This document shows, piece by piece, positions 32,557-42,760 of a stretch of 64,000 nucleotides of DNA. The stretch lies in contig JAZNFA010000004.1 in NCBI GenBank assembly GCA_045588915.1, forward strand, positions 175,835 through 239,834, given 5' to 3'. The position numbers and the translations under genes are program-made. The notes below the pieces were generated by a model, which ran no database searches, had not been told where the DNA came from, and worked only from the letters and a program-made list of their open reading frames with translations. Origin of the DNA: RGIG8050 sp045588915 (GTDB taxonomy: Bacteria; Bacillota; Clostridia; Christensenellales; UBA1242). Within the stretch, counting starts at the first letter, position 1; each line of letters begins with the position of its first letter.

Positions 32557-32790
32557 ATGCAAAAAGAAGACTTACTGAAACGTATTCGTTTATTCGCAAC
32601 ATTATCTACGGTTGCCTTTGTTGTGTTGATTGTCGCCTTACTGATTCAATTTGGCTTCATTACATATTATCGTTCTGAAATTAAACAACTCCAACAAGAT
32701 AATGTTCAAATGCAAAAGGAAATTGAAGATATAAGAAAAGACATTGAATACGTCAATGGCGAATACAAAGACGATTCTTCAATCAATTAA
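32557..32790 (+). CDS. FtsB/DivIC-like septum protein
   Basis: A 77-residue protein: short basic N-terminus, one membrane segment (near residues 11-34, FATLSTVAFVVLIVALLIQF), then a coiled coil (YRSEIKQLQQDNVQMQKEIE). This is the layout of FtsB/DivIC, which bridges division proteins at the septum. The sequence match is limited, so other small coiled-coil membrane proteins are possible. The start was set by the promoter; two ATG or ATG-like codons further up lie inside it. Confidence 0.55.
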   Translation: MQKEDLLKRIRLFATLSTVAFVVLIVALLIQFGFITYYRSEIKQLQQDNVQMQKEIEDIRKDIEYVNGEYKDDSSIN

Positions 32791-32797
32791 GGTACTT

Positions 32798-33526
32798 ATG
32801 CAAAAGACAACAAAAGAACAAATAAACCAACAGATTCACCTTGGTCGACGTAAAAAATTGCGTGCACGTTTTTTAGATAATGGTTTAGACACATTTAACG
32901 AATATGAAGTTTTAGAGTTCGCTTTAGGCTTTTGTATTCCACGCCAAGATACAAATCCAGCAGCACACAGCTTAATTGATTATTTCGGTTCACTACAAGG
33001 TGTGGTTGATGCAAAACCTGCTGACCTGACCAAAGCTTTCGGCATCGGCGAACAATCTGCCATCTTTTTACATTTCTTAAAACAATTAACATCTTATTTA
33101 GCCAAACAAAAACTCACCCGTACGACGATAAAAACACCAGAACAAGCAATTGAATTCATTGCTGCGTTATTACGGACTTACACTGTCGAGCAGTTTGTCA
33201 TTGTGTGTTTAGATACAGCCGGCAAAGTTAAGAAAGTTCACAACATAACCAATCACGAATTAGAAATGGTTCACGTAAACGTGCGTGAAATTATTTCGAT
33301 GGTGACAGCACACAAAACAGCACAAGTTGTTTTAGCACATAATCATTTGAACGGAGATCCAAAACCATCAATGGACGATATGCAACTAACACGTCGTCTT
33401 TGTACAACATTTCAAAATTTAGGCATTAAATTTTTAGACCATATTATCATTGCTGGTGAAAATGATTATTCTTTCCATTGCAGTGGTTTATTAGATACGT
33501 TAAAGGCTAATAATTCGCATAAATAA
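32798..33526 (+). CDS. radC: RadC family JAB-domain protein
   Basis: A 242-residue protein: helix-hairpin-helix region (LTKAFGIGEQSAIFLHFLKQ, near residues 75-94) followed by an MPN/JAB+ metal domain with AHNHLNGDPKPSMDD near 194-208. RadC family proteins are of uncertain function; the link to DNA repair is historical. The start MQKTTKEQ lies seven bases after the stop of the upstream gene behind an AAGG, and gives a typical RadC length. Confidence 0.9.
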   Translation: MQKTTKEQINQQIHLGRRKKLRARFLDNGLDTFNEYEVLEFALGFCIPRQDTNPAAHSLIDYFGSLQGVVDAKPADLTKAFGIGEQSAIFLHFLKQLTSYLAKQKLTRTTIKTPEQAIEFIAALLRTYTVEQFVIVCLDTAGKVKKVHNITNHELEMVHVNVREIISMVTAHKTAQVVLAHNHLNGDPKPSMDDMQLTRRLCTTFQNLGIKFLDHIIIAGENDYSFHCSGLLDTLKANNSHK

Positions 33527-33614
33527 GTAGCGACAAACAAATTGATAAATAAACCCAAAAGTGAAACATAGTTAAAATATTGACAAAAATCTGAAACACG
33601 ATAATAATAATTTA

Positions 33615-34532
33615 ATGGCAAAAGAATTTGTCGGCCAAGAATATATGGCAGCCACAAACGGCAAAGGCTTACACGAAGATTCCATAATCTCACGTGTGCT
33701 TCATCGTGCAACCATCACGGCAACAATTTCTATCACTATTCTTTCGGTCATCATTATCGGTTTTTGTATTTTCTTCACAATGTGTCCAATTATCGGAACT
33801 TCAATGATGACGACATTAAATGCGACTGGCGACAATACCGACAGTGCCATCACCTGTACTTTCGGCAAACAAAATTACGGCGATATTGTTGTTTATAAAT
33901 TATATTTAAAAAACACACGCTACTATCAATACGTACTTGACGCACAAGCTGGGAACGATGCTGCCATCTGGACAGTCAATGAACTTAAAAAAACATATAA
34001 TCGTGTCGACGCAGGTGGCGATTATATGTACATCATTAAACGTGTCATTGCTTTACCTGGTGATACAATCAGTATGCGCCGTGTTGGTGATAACTTTGAA
34101 ATTTATTTAAATGGTAAAAAATTAAACGAAAATTATCTTGACCCTTTGGTTGCCAAACCGGACGCAATGAATTATGTACAACTTTGGAATGTTTTAAACG
34201 ACCGTAGCTATGCTGATATGAACGATTGGATTACAATGCCGTGGGAAGCTTGTGCCCAAATCAATAACACAGAGAAACCAACAGACGGCAGCATTGTCAG
34301 CAAATATATGTTAAAAATTTCCGAAGGTTATACATTCTTAATGGGTGACAATCGTGGCTCGGCGAACCTTGAATTTAACCACAGTTGGGATTCAACTTAC
34401 CTTGGACCATTGCCGACATCAAGTTATGTAAGTTTATGTGTCGATGTGATTGACAAAGACGTTAATTTACCACAGTACTTGTGGAATAAATTTGTTTATT
34501 ACGTTTGCTTTGGTTGGGTATGGCAAAAATGA
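33615..34532 (+). CDS. lepB: Signal peptidase I
   Basis: A 305-residue S26-type membrane serine protease that removes signal peptides. One hydrophobic segment near residues 33-56; the catalytic Ser63 is in GTSMMTTL and Lys142 in YIIKRVIALPGDTI. The box-E motif GDNRGSANLEFNHSWDSTYL is near 247. It is longer than simple Gram-positive forms because of two inserts (about residues 70-130 and 165-225). TTGACA and a TAATAA box lie directly before the start. The last codon overlaps miaA (ATGA). Confidence 0.92.
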   Translation: MAKEFVGQEYMAATNGKGLHEDSIISRVLHRATITATISITILSVIIIGFCIFFTMCPIIGTSMMTTLNATGDNTDSAITCTFGKQNYGDIVVYKLYLKNTRYYQYVLDAQAGNDAAIWTVNELKKTYNRVDAGGDYMYIIKRVIALPGDTISMRRVGDNFEIYLNGKKLNENYLDPLVAKPDAMNYVQLWNVLNDRSYADMNDWITMPWEACAQINNTEKPTDGSIVSKYMLKISEGYTFLMGDNRGSANLEFNHSWDSTYLGPLPTSSYVSLCVDVIDKDVNLPQYLWNKFVYYVCFGWVWQK

Positions 34533-35263
34533 AGCCCAAAATCGTGGTCATCAGTGGTTTAACAGCCAGTGGCAAAACAGCACTTTCTATTTTATTAGCA
34601 AAGCAATTTAATGCCGAAATTATCTCAGCCGACAGCCGTCAAGTCTACCGTGGCTTAGATATTGGGACAGCAAAAATCACACCAGACGAAATGCAAGGCG
34701 TACCACATCATTGTTTAGATATTGTTGACCCAGTTACAAATACACGTTATTCAGTCGGCGATTTCCAACGTGATGCTTACCGAATCATTGACGAAATTAT
34801 CGCACGTGGCAAAATCCCTTTCTTGGTCGGTGGCACAGGTTTATACACTCGTGCGATTATCAACGGTTATGGTTTTGATGAACAACCAAACCAACCACGC
34901 TACGACGTTTTGCAAATTTGTTTAACACCACCAAAGGCTGTGATTGCTCCCAAAATCCAACAACGCAACGAAGAACGTGTGGCACAAGGAATGTTTGAAG
35001 AAACTAAAGACTTACTGGCACGTGGTGTTAGTACAGACTTTTTATATAAACTTGGTTTGGAATATCGCCTTAACGTACGTTACTTACAAGGCGAAATTGA
35101 TTTAGCAACATACTATGACGAACTGTATCACCAAACGATGCAATTTATCAAACGTCAGCGCACGTGGTACCGCAAGGAAGATGTAAATTGTACACATTAT
35201 TTAACTGACCCACAAGATTATTACACGACCGCCAGCCAATTAATTAAAGACTTTCTTGCCTAA
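34529..35263 (+). CDS. miaA: tRNA dimethylallyltransferase, short form
   Basis: A 244-residue enzyme that prenylates A37 of tRNAs reading UNN codons. Visible: P-loop GLTASGKT (residues 9-16), ISADSRQVYRGLDIGTAK near 32-49, VPHHCLDIVDP, and the FLVGGTGLYTRAI motif near 97. The C-terminal QFIKRQRTWYRKE is normal. About 55-60 residues are missing after LYTRAIINGYGF, where other MiaA proteins have the helical insertion domain that helps hold tRNA (with the DPxxAxxIxxND motif). The start at ATGA with the lepB stop was chosen for coupling. Confidence 0.88.
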   Translation: MKPKIVVISGLTASGKTALSILLAKQFNAEIISADSRQVYRGLDIGTAKITPDEMQGVPHHCLDIVDPVTNTRYSVGDFQRDAYRIIDEIIARGKIPFLVGGTGLYTRAIINGYGFDEQPNQPRYDVLQICLTPPKAVIAPKIQQRNEERVAQGMFEETKDLLARGVSTDFLYKLGLEYRLNVRYLQGEIDLATYYDELYHQTMQFIKRQRTWYRKEDVNCTHYLTDPQDYYTTASQLIKDFLA

Positions 35264-35329
35264 AAAATTGTCTATTTTTTTAGTACACACATCTTGATTT
35301 TGTCTTTTGCGGTATGTTAAAATTGGCGC

Positions 35330-35734
35330 ATGAAAAAAAGTAATTTGCGTCCGTTCAATAAAAAGACTTTGAAAGCAGTTTCACTGGCTGTGGCGCTTGG
35401 CACGCTTGGTTGTTGTACCTTGAACAACCAAATCAAACAAGTTAAACACGACCGAGAAATTAACACTTTCAAAACCGAACTAGTTAATTACGTAACCAAC
35501 CACGTTAATGAACTTAACCATTTAGCAGTCGATGCCGACGGAACAAAAACGCTTTTTATTTCGCAAAAGTTTCCACCGCTGGCGATTATTTACCACCACA
35601 ACGGTGAAATTACTTTGAATTTTAACCGTGAATATTTATCAGTAGAAATCGCTATGCAAAGGCACCCGCACTTAACCGCCCAAATCCGACAATACATTAA
35701 CACACCACAAATTACCGACAGCAAACAACGTTAA
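35330..35734 (+). CDS. Small exported protein, possible lipoprotein
   Basis: A 134-residue protein with a basic N-terminus and a hydrophobic stretch ending GTLGCCT (Cys about 28), close to a lipobox, then a mature domain of about 100 residues. Family not recognised. TTGATT, 18 bases, TAAAAT and six bases to the ATG suggest a leaderless mRNA. Confidence 0.65.
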   Translation: MKKSNLRPFNKKTLKAVSLAVALGTLGCCTLNNQIKQVKHDREINTFKTELVNYVTNHVNELNHLAVDADGTKTLFISQKFPPLAIIYHHNGEITLNFNREYLSVEIAMQRHPHLTAQIRQYINTPQITDSKQR

Positions 35735-35736
35735 TC

Positions 35737-35775
35737 AAAAAACACCTTAACTTTTGGTTAGGGTGTTTTGCTTTT
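35737..35775. terminator. Bidirectional terminator between convergent genes
   Basis: Stem AAAACACCTTAAC with GTTAGGGTGTTTT (one mismatch) and T-runs at both ends. It serves the small exported protein gene and leuS. Confidence 0.85.
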
Positions 35776-35787
35776 TTATATCGTCTT

Positions 35788-38178
35788 TTATTTTGCCACA
35801 ATGAAGTTAACCAATTTGTTTTTAACATAAATTGTTTTCTTAATGTCGGTAGGTATGTTTTTTAATTGCGCACGACATTTTTCCACCACGGTAGCTTCGT
35901 CGTCTGTTGTGTTAATCACTAAACGCCCAACAATTTTAGAATTAACTTGAACCACAATTTCTACCGTATCTTGAACAAGAGCCGCTTCATCGACGGTTGG
36001 CCAAGTTGCATCTTTGACACCATTCCATAATTCTTCGGTAATGTGTGGTGCAAACGGATTCAAAATTGTTAACAATGTTTCATATTCGTAACGGTTAATC
36101 GTACCTTGTTTTTCAATCGCATTCATTAAAATCATAATTTGTGATACAGCTGTATTGTATTTCATCGCTTCCATATCAGTTGTAATTTTTTGAATGGAAT
36201 AGTTAAATAAATATTTCAAAGCTGGACTGAATGTATTGCCGGCCACAACTTTGTCTTGTAACGCCCAAACACGTTGCAACAAGCGATGACACGCCTTGAC
36301 ACCGTCGTTACTCCAGACAGCAACTTCTTGGTAATCACCAATGAACAAAACCCACAAACGCAAAGCATCTGTACCATATTGGTCGGCAACATCACGTGGG
36401 TCAACCGTATTCCCCAAGCTCTTACTCATTTTTACACCACCTTCACCCAAAATGATACCTTGCGAAATACGTGCTTTACAGAATTCGTTTAACGGAAATA
36501 AACCTTGGTCATACAAGAACTTTGTCCAGAAACGAGCGTACAGTAAATGACGTGTTGTATGTTCGTTACCACCATTATATAAAGTAATCGGCAACCACGC
36601 TTTCATCTTTTCTGGGTCAGCAAAAGCTTGCTGGTTATGAGGGTCGCAATAGCGAATGAAATACCAACAACTGCCTGCCCAGCCTGGCATTGTATCGGTT
36701 TCACGTTTTGCATCAGCACCACAGGTTGGACATTTAACGTTTACCCATTCGGCAATTTTAGCTAATGGACTTTGACCATCGTTCGTCGCTTCATAACTTT
36801 GTGTTTCAGGTAACAAAACAGGCAAATCTTTTTCTGGAACAGGAACCATACCACAATGTGGACAATGAATAATCGGAATTGGTTCACCCCAGTAACGTTG
36901 ACGAGCAAACACCCAGTCGTGCATTTTATAATTTTTGGTTTCACGAGCGACACCCTTTTCAGCCAACCAATGCGTGATATTTTTCTTTGCTTCTTGCACT
37001 GTTTGACCAGTAAATTGTGCCGAGTTGATTAACTTTGCATTTTGAGCAAGATACACATCTTTTTCCAAAGCTGCACCGTCAATTTTACCATCGATGACTT
37101 GCACCATTGGAATGTTGTGTTTAGTTGCAAATTCATAATCACGTTGGTCGTGCGTTGGCACAGCCATAACTGCGCCTGTACCGTAATTACCCAACACGAA
37201 GTCAGCGATGTAAACATCAACTGCTTGACCGTTGACCGGGTTAATCGCAACGATACCATCCAAACGACAACCAGTTTTATCTTTCGCCATTTGTGCACGT
37301 TCAAATTCACTCTTACGTGCTGCTTGCTGGCGATATTGTTGGACAGCTTCCCAGTTTTTAATTTGTGGTTGTAAAGTATTCAACAACGGATGTTCTGGTG
37401 CAAGGACGACAAAAGTACAACCAAAAATTGTTTCAATACAAGTAGTGAAAATTTTGATTTGACCACCTTGTTGAATTTGGAAATCAACTTCGACACCGTA
37501 ACTGCGTCCTACGTAATTGATTTGACTGGTTTTAATGTGTGGTAAGTAATCGGTCTCGCTTAAATCATCAATCAAACGGTCAGCGTAAGCCGTCATCTTC
37601 ATCATCCATTGTGGAATTGTTTTTTGTTCGGTTTCGGCGTGACATTGACAACAAGTGCCATTTTCGACTTCTTCATTTGCTAAAATACCACAGTTAGGAC
37701 AGTAGTTAACATTAGCCGTTCCTTTGTAAGCAATTCCTTTTTTATAGAATTGTAAGAATTGCCATTGTGTCCATTTGTAATATTCTGGGTCACAAGTTGA
37801 AATAAAACGTGACCAGTCAATTGATAAACCTACACGTGATAATTGTTCACGGAAAGTTGCCGTATTACGAGCAACGACTTGTTGTGGCGCGATGTGTTCA
37901 CGAATTGCTGTACGTTCAGCTTCCAAGCCAAACGCATCAATTCCCATCGGAAACAAAACATTCTTACCTTGTAAGCGTAAACGTCTTGCTAAAGCATCAA
38001 GCGCTGTATAACTACGCATATGTCCAATATGCAAGCCTTTCCCACTTGGATAAGGGAATTCAATCAAGATATATGCGTTTTCTTTACCATCAACTTTGTC
38101 TTTGGTTTCGAAGCGCTTATCTTGCGCCCACACGTTTTGCCATTTTTTTTCAATCGCACGAAAATCGTAGGTTTTCAT
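35788..38178 (-). CDS. leuS: Leucyl-tRNA synthetase
   Basis: A 796-residue class I synthetase. Visible: HIGH-type YPSGKGLHIGHMRSYTALD near residues 43-61, a zinc-type CPNCG...CCQCHAE insert near 160, the CP1 editing domain with GTGAVMAVPTHDQRDYEFA near 330-348, a second zinc knuckle (CPHCGMVP, CPTCGADAK), and KMSKSLGNTVDP near 577. Complete and of normal length for bacterial LeuRS of the short type. It follows gyrA on the same strand. Confidence 0.97.
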   Translation of the reverse strand: MKTYDFRAIEKKWQNVWAQDKRFETKDKVDGKENAYILIEFPYPSGKGLHIGHMRSYTALDALARRLRLQGKNVLFPMGIDAFGLEAERTAIREHIAPQQVVARNTATFREQLSRVGLSIDWSRFISTCDPEYYKWTQWQFLQFYKKGIAYKGTANVNYCPNCGILANEEVENGTCCQCHAETEQKTIPQWMMKMTAYADRLIDDLSETDYLPHIKTSQINYVGRSYGVEVDFQIQQGGQIKIFTTCIETIFGCTFVVLAPEHPLLNTLQPQIKNWEAVQQYRQQAARKSEFERAQMAKDKTGCRLDGIVAINPVNGQAVDVYIADFVLGNYGTGAVMAVPTHDQRDYEFATKHNIPMVQVIDGKIDGAALEKDVYLAQNAKLINSAQFTGQTVQEAKKNITHWLAEKGVARETKNYKMHDWVFARQRYWGEPIPIIHCPHCGMVPVPEKDLPVLLPETQSYEATNDGQSPLAKIAEWVNVKCPTCGADAKRETDTMPGWAGSCWYFIRYCDPHNQQAFADPEKMKAWLPITLYNGGNEHTTRHLLYARFWTKFLYDQGLFPLNEFCKARISQGIILGEGGVKMSKSLGNTVDPRDVADQYGTDALRLWVLFIGDYQEVAVWSNDGVKACHRLLQRVWALQDKVVAGNTFSPALKYLFNYSIQKITTDMEAMKYNTAVSQIMILMNAIEKQGTINRYEYETLLTILNPFAPHITEELWNGVKDATWPTVDEAALVQDTVEIVVQVNSKIVGRLVINTTDDEATVVEKCRAQLKNIPTDIKKTIYVKNKLVNFIVAK

Positions 38179-38202
38179 TCATTTATTTACCTTTTTTAAA
38201 TT

Positions 38203-40683
38203 TTATTCGCCGTCGCCTTCTTCGTCTTCTTCTTGTGGTTCAGCCACAGCCACAGCCACAATCTTAGCACCTTCACCAACACGCATAATACGTACGCCTT
38301 GTGTATCACGGCCAATCTTAGAAATGTAACTTGCTTTGGTACGAATCATTGTACCGTTATCACCAATTAACATAATATCTTGTTCAGTACGAACTTGTTT
38401 CAAGTTAACTAATGGACCAGTCTTTTCATTGAACACACCAGCTTTAATACCTTTACCAGCACGAGATTGTAAACGGTAATCATCTGGGTCACTACGTTTA
38501 CCGTAACCATTTGCCGAAACAGTTAAGATTTCACAACCTGGTTCGATGACACTCATATCAACAATGCTTTCGGTATCACGGTCAATATTCATACTCTTAA
38601 CACCGGCTGCACCACGTCCCATTGGACGAACATCTTCTTCACTGAAACGGATACATTTACCCGAACTGGATGCCATAATAATTTCGTCAGCACCAGCAGT
38701 ATGTGCCGCAGCAATCAATTGGTCACCATCGTTCAAGCCAATTGCAATCTTACCAGTACGCGCAATACGTGCAAATTCGCTACACTTAGTTTTCTTAATC
38801 ATACCGAAGGTGGTTGCTAACACGATATGTCCAATTTCGTAATCTTCCATCGGAATGACAGCAGCAACTCTTTCTTCGTTTGCTAATTGTAACAAGTTCA
38901 CAATCGCACGACCTTTTGAACCTTTGGTTGCTTCTGGAACTTCAAAAGCCTTAATACGATAAACCTTACCTAAATTAGTGAAGAACAATAAGTCGTGGTG
39001 AGTGTTCGTAACAAACATACGTTCGACAAAGTCTTCTTCCTTGGTCGTGTGGGTATTTGAACCTTTACCACCACGACGTTGTGCTTTGTATTCGGTCAAT
39101 GGTAAACGTTTAATGTAACCACAGTGTGTCATTGATACAGCAACATCTTCTTTTTCAATCAAGTCAGCAATATCAATATCGCCGTAGTCAGTAGTCAATT
39201 CTGTAACACGTTCCACAGCATATTTTTCTTTAATTTCTAACAATTCTTTCTTGATTAAAGCCAATAATTTTGGTTGGCTAGCAATAATTGATTTTAATTC
39301 AATAATTAAAAGACGTAATTCTTCCAATTCGGCTTTGAGTTTTTCAACTTCCAAACTGGTCAAACGTTGTAAACGCATTTCCAAAATCGCGTTTGCTTGA
39401 CGGTCGGTCAAAACAAAACGTTTCATCAATTTAGCTGCTGCATCAATCTTGTCTTTTGAAGCTTTAATAATTGCAACAACTTCGTCAATGTTTGCTAATG
39501 CTTTTACCAAACCTTCCAAAATGTGAGCACGTTCTTCGGCTTTTTCCAAATCAAATTTGGTACGACGTAAAACAACTTCTTTTTGGTGTTCCAAGTAGTA
39601 ATACAACATTTCTTTCAAGTTCAAGACTTTTGGTTCGTTACCGACCAACGCCAAGAAATTGATACCCATTGAAATTTGTAACTGGCTTTGTTTGAATAAG
39701 TTAGTTAATACAACTTGCGCTTGTGCGTCTTTCTTCAAGTTGATAACAATACGCATACCGTGACGGTCAGATTCTTCGTCAACGCTGGTAATACCTTCAA
39801 TACGTTTATCACGTACTAACAAAGCAATGCTTTCAACTAATTTTGCTTTGTTAACTTGATATGGAATTTCGGTAACAATAATACGGTTACGTCCATTGTG
39901 TTCTTCAATTTCAGTTGTCGCACGTAAGACAATGCTACCGTGCCCTGTTTTATAGGCGTGACGCAAAGCAGCACGTCCCATAATAATACCACCCGTTGGA
40001 TAATCCGGTGCAGGAATAATACGCATCAATTGGTCAATTTCAATATCAGGATTTTCAATTAAAGCAACAACACCATCAATAACTTCACCTAAGTTGTGTG
40101 GTGGAATATTGGTTGCCATACCAACAGCAATACCATCACTACCATTAACCAACAAGTTCGGGAAACGTGAAGGCAAGACAATTGGTTCTTGTTCGGTTTC
40201 GTCGAAGTTAGGACGGAAGTCAACAGTATTTTTGTCAATATCACGCAACATTTCGCTGGCCACAGCCGACAAACGAGCTTCGGTGTAACGCATTGCAGCC
40301 GGTGGGTCAGCATCCACAGAACCAAAGTTTCCGTGTCCATCAATCAAAGGCATATTGATAGTAAATGGTTGTGCCAAACGCACCAACGCATCATAAACAG
40401 AACTATCGCCGTGTGGGTGATATTTACCCAAACATTCACCGACGATACGAGCACATTTCTTGAATGGTTTATCGTGTGTTAAACCTAATTCACTCATTGA
40501 ATACAAAATACGACGATGAACAGGTTTCAAACCATCACGTACATCTGGAATCGCACGGCTCATATTAACCATCATCGCATAAGACATAAACGATTTGTGA
40601 ATTTCGTCTTCAATCTTTACTTTGACGTATTTCGTATTATCAACAATTTCCTGTAATTCTTCGCTATAATCTTTCTTTCTCAT
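38203..40683 (-). CDS. gyrA: DNA gyrase subunit A
   Basis: An 826-residue subunit that cuts and rejoins DNA in gyrase. Visible: SFMSYAMMVNMSRAIPDVRD near residues 29-48, the quinolone-resistance region with GKYHPHGDSSVYDALVRLAQ near 88-107, the catalytic Tyr in DPPAAMRYTEARLS near 131, and the C-terminal beta-pinwheel with the GyrA box QRRGGKGSNTH near 553. The tail is acidic (EEDEEGDGE). An AAGGAG site precedes the ATG and it lies 10 bases after gyrB. Confidence 0.98.
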   Translation of the reverse strand: MRKKDYSEELQEIVDNTKYVKVKIEDEIHKSFMSYAMMVNMSRAIPDVRDGLKPVHRRILYSMSELGLTHDKPFKKCARIVGECLGKYHPHGDSSVYDALVRLAQPFTINMPLIDGHGNFGSVDADPPAAMRYTEARLSAVASEMLRDIDKNTVDFRPNFDETEQEPIVLPSRFPNLLVNGSDGIAVGMATNIPPHNLGEVIDGVVALIENPDIEIDQLMRIIPAPDYPTGGIIMGRAALRHAYKTGHGSIVLRATTEIEEHNGRNRIIVTEIPYQVNKAKLVESIALLVRDKRIEGITSVDEESDRHGMRIVINLKKDAQAQVVLTNLFKQSQLQISMGINFLALVGNEPKVLNLKEMLYYYLEHQKEVVLRRTKFDLEKAEERAHILEGLVKALANIDEVVAIIKASKDKIDAAAKLMKRFVLTDRQANAILEMRLQRLTSLEVEKLKAELEELRLLIIELKSIIASQPKLLALIKKELLEIKEKYAVERVTELTTDYGDIDIADLIEKEDVAVSMTHCGYIKRLPLTEYKAQRRGGKGSNTHTTKEEDFVERMFVTNTHHDLLFFTNLGKVYRIKAFEVPEATKGSKGRAIVNLLQLANEERVAAVIPMEDYEIGHIVLATTFGMIKKTKCSEFARIARTGKIAIGLNDGDQLIAAAHTAGADEIIMASSSGKCIRFSEEDVRPMGRGAAGVKSMNIDRDTESIVDMSVIEPGCEILTVSANGYGKRSDPDDYRLQSRAGKGIKAGVFNEKTGPLVNLKQVRTEQDIMLIGDNGTMIRTKASYISKIGRDTQGVRIMRVGEGAKIVAVAVAEPQEEDEEGDGE

Positions 40684-40693
40684 AAATTACTCC

Positions 40694-42631
40694 TTAAATA
40701 TCCAAATCCTGTGTGAAGTTCGCTGCATTACGTTCGATGTATTCACGACGTAATTCTGGCTTTTCACCCATCAATGTTGAGAAAATTTCGTCGGCGGCAA
40801 AAGCATCTTCCAAGGTAATTTGTACCAAGGTACGATTTGCTGGATTCATTGTCGTTTCCCACAATTGTTCAGCGTTCATTTCACCCAAACCTTTGTAACG
40901 TTGGACATTAGCTTTACCACGTCCACCCTTACCGGTAATTTGTTCTAATTCTGCATCACTGTAAGCATACAATTCTTCACTACCACGAGTAATTTTATAC
41001 AATGGTGGTTGTGCGGCATAAACATAACCACCTTCAATCAAAGGACGCATAAAACGGTACAAGAATGTTAATAACAAGATACGAATATGGCTACCATCCA
41101 CGTCAGCATCGGACATCGTAATAATTTTGTGATAACGTAAACGTGTGATATCAAAATCTTCTTGAATACCACAACCAAAAGCTGTAATCATATTCTTAAT
41201 TGTTTCACTTTCTAAAACACGAGCCAAACGTGCTTTTTCAACGTTCAAAATTTTACCACGCAATGGCAAAATTGCTTGGAAACGACGGTCACGACCTTGC
41301 TTAGCTGTTCCACCTGCACTGTCACCCTCGACGATGAAGATTTCACAGAATTTTGGATCACGTTCGGTACAGTCTGCTAATTTACCAGGCAAAGTTGTGT
41401 TTTCCAAGACACCTTTACGATGGACTAAATCTTTCGCACGACGAGCAGCTTCACGCGCATTACGAGCCGTTTGACATTTCAAAATCAATTCTTTCGCTGA
41501 CTTTGGATTTTCTTCCAAGAATTCACCGAATTTTTCTTGAACGGCTTTTTCTACTTCACCACGCATATAAGCGTTACCTAATTTAGTTTTGGTTTGACCT
41601 TCGAATTGTGGATTTTCCAACTTAACCGAAATAATTGCCACCACACCTTCCAAAACGTCTTCAATGGTTAATTTGTCGCTTTCTTTAATCAAATTAGCTT
41701 TACGGCCATAATCGTTAATGGCTTTTGCCAAAGCATTACGGAAACCGATTAAATGCACACCACCTTCTTGTGTGTTAATATTATTTGCATAGGTGTGGAT
41801 GTTTTCGCTGTAACCATCATTCCATTGGAAAGCAACATCTACTTCGTTGTTTTTATTCTTTTTGTGAACATAGATAATTTCTGGAATGACCAAATCCTTA
41901 CCTTTGTTCAAACTTTCAACGAATTCCTTAATACCACCCTTGTAGCAGAAATTATCTTTGTGTTCACGACCTGGACGCAAATCAGCACATTTAATCACAA
42001 GACCTTTATTCAAGAAAGCCAATTCACGCAAACGGACTTTCATAGTTTCATAGTTAAATTCAATGGTGTCAAAGATTTCAGCATCTGGATAGAACATAAC
42101 TTTAGTACCGTGTTTATCAGTTTTACCAATTTCGCGTAATGGGGCTTGTGGCACACCACGGTTATAAGATTGATGATGGATTTTACCATTTTGATAAACT
42201 TCAACTTCTAACCATTCGGACAAAGCGTTAACAACGGAAACACCAACCCCGTGCAAACCACCCGAAATTGAATAACCACCTTTACCGAATTTACCACCAG
42301 CGTGTAATTTGGTTAAGACCAACTGCACTGCCGAAATTTTTTCGGTTGGGTGAATACCGGTTGGAATACCACGACCATTATCCAAAACAGAAATAGAACC
42401 ATCACGTTCGATTGTGACACTAATTTCGGTACAATAACCAGCCAAAGCTTCGTCGACACTATTGTCCACAACTTCGGTAATTAAGTGATGCAAACCGTGC
42501 GTATCAGTCGAACCGATATACATACCAGGACGTTTACGAACAGGGTCTAAACCTTCCAAAACGGTAATGTCTTTTGCTTCATAATTTGAACTTCCAGCAG
42601 TTTTTTTCTGCGCTGTTTTTTCATTACTCAT
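40694..42631 (-). CDS. gyrB: DNA gyrase subunit B
   Basis: A 645-residue ATPase subunit. Visible: VRKRPGMYIGST near residues 32-43, EVVDNSVDEAL near 54, VLDNGRGIP, GGLHGVGVSVVNALS near 120, the Toprim motifs EGDSAGG near 428 and MSDADVDGSHI near 505, and the C-terminal QRYKGLGEMN. Full length. The start is eight bases after a TATAAT (TTGCAA 18 bases further), so the gyrBA mRNA is nearly leaderless. Confidence 0.98.
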   Translation of the reverse strand: MSNEKTAQKKTAGSSNYEAKDITVLEGLDPVRKRPGMYIGSTDTHGLHHLITEVVDNSVDEALAGYCTEISVTIERDGSISVLDNGRGIPTGIHPTEKISAVQLVLTKLHAGGKFGKGGYSISGGLHGVGVSVVNALSEWLEVEVYQNGKIHHQSYNRGVPQAPLREIGKTDKHGTKVMFYPDAEIFDTIEFNYETMKVRLRELAFLNKGLVIKCADLRPGREHKDNFCYKGGIKEFVESLNKGKDLVIPEIIYVHKKNKNNEVDVAFQWNDGYSENIHTYANNINTQEGGVHLIGFRNALAKAINDYGRKANLIKESDKLTIEDVLEGVVAIISVKLENPQFEGQTKTKLGNAYMRGEVEKAVQEKFGEFLEENPKSAKELILKCQTARNAREAARRAKDLVHRKGVLENTTLPGKLADCTERDPKFCEIFIVEGDSAGGTAKQGRDRRFQAILPLRGKILNVEKARLARVLESETIKNMITAFGCGIQEDFDITRLRYHKIITMSDADVDGSHIRILLLTFLYRFMRPLIEGGYVYAAQPPLYKITRGSEELYAYSDAELEQITGKGGRGKANVQRYKGLGEMNAEQLWETTMNPANRTLVQITLEDAFAADEIFSTLMGEKPELRREYIERNAANFTQDLDI

Positions 42632-42639
42632 AATGAATT

Positions 42640-42669
42640 ATTATAACATATTCAACCCTTAAATTGCAA
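42640..42669 (-). promoter_or_regulatory. Promoter of gyrB-gyrA
   Basis: Minus strand: TTGCAA, 18 bases, TATAAT, eight bases to the gyrB ATG. Confidence 0.65.
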
Positions 42670-42704
42670 CGTATTTACAACAACTTCTTATATATATAGG
42701 CGTG

Positions 42705-42730
42705 AAAAAACCACCGTATCGGTGGCTTTT
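42705..42730 (-). terminator. Terminator after jag
   Basis: Stem CCACC/GGTGG extended by A-T pairs, loop of five bases, six T on the minus strand. It ends the rpmH-rnpA-yidC-jag operon. Confidence 0.8.
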
Positions 42731-42760
42731 CAAGGCTTAAATTAAGGTTTTGAAAATGGC

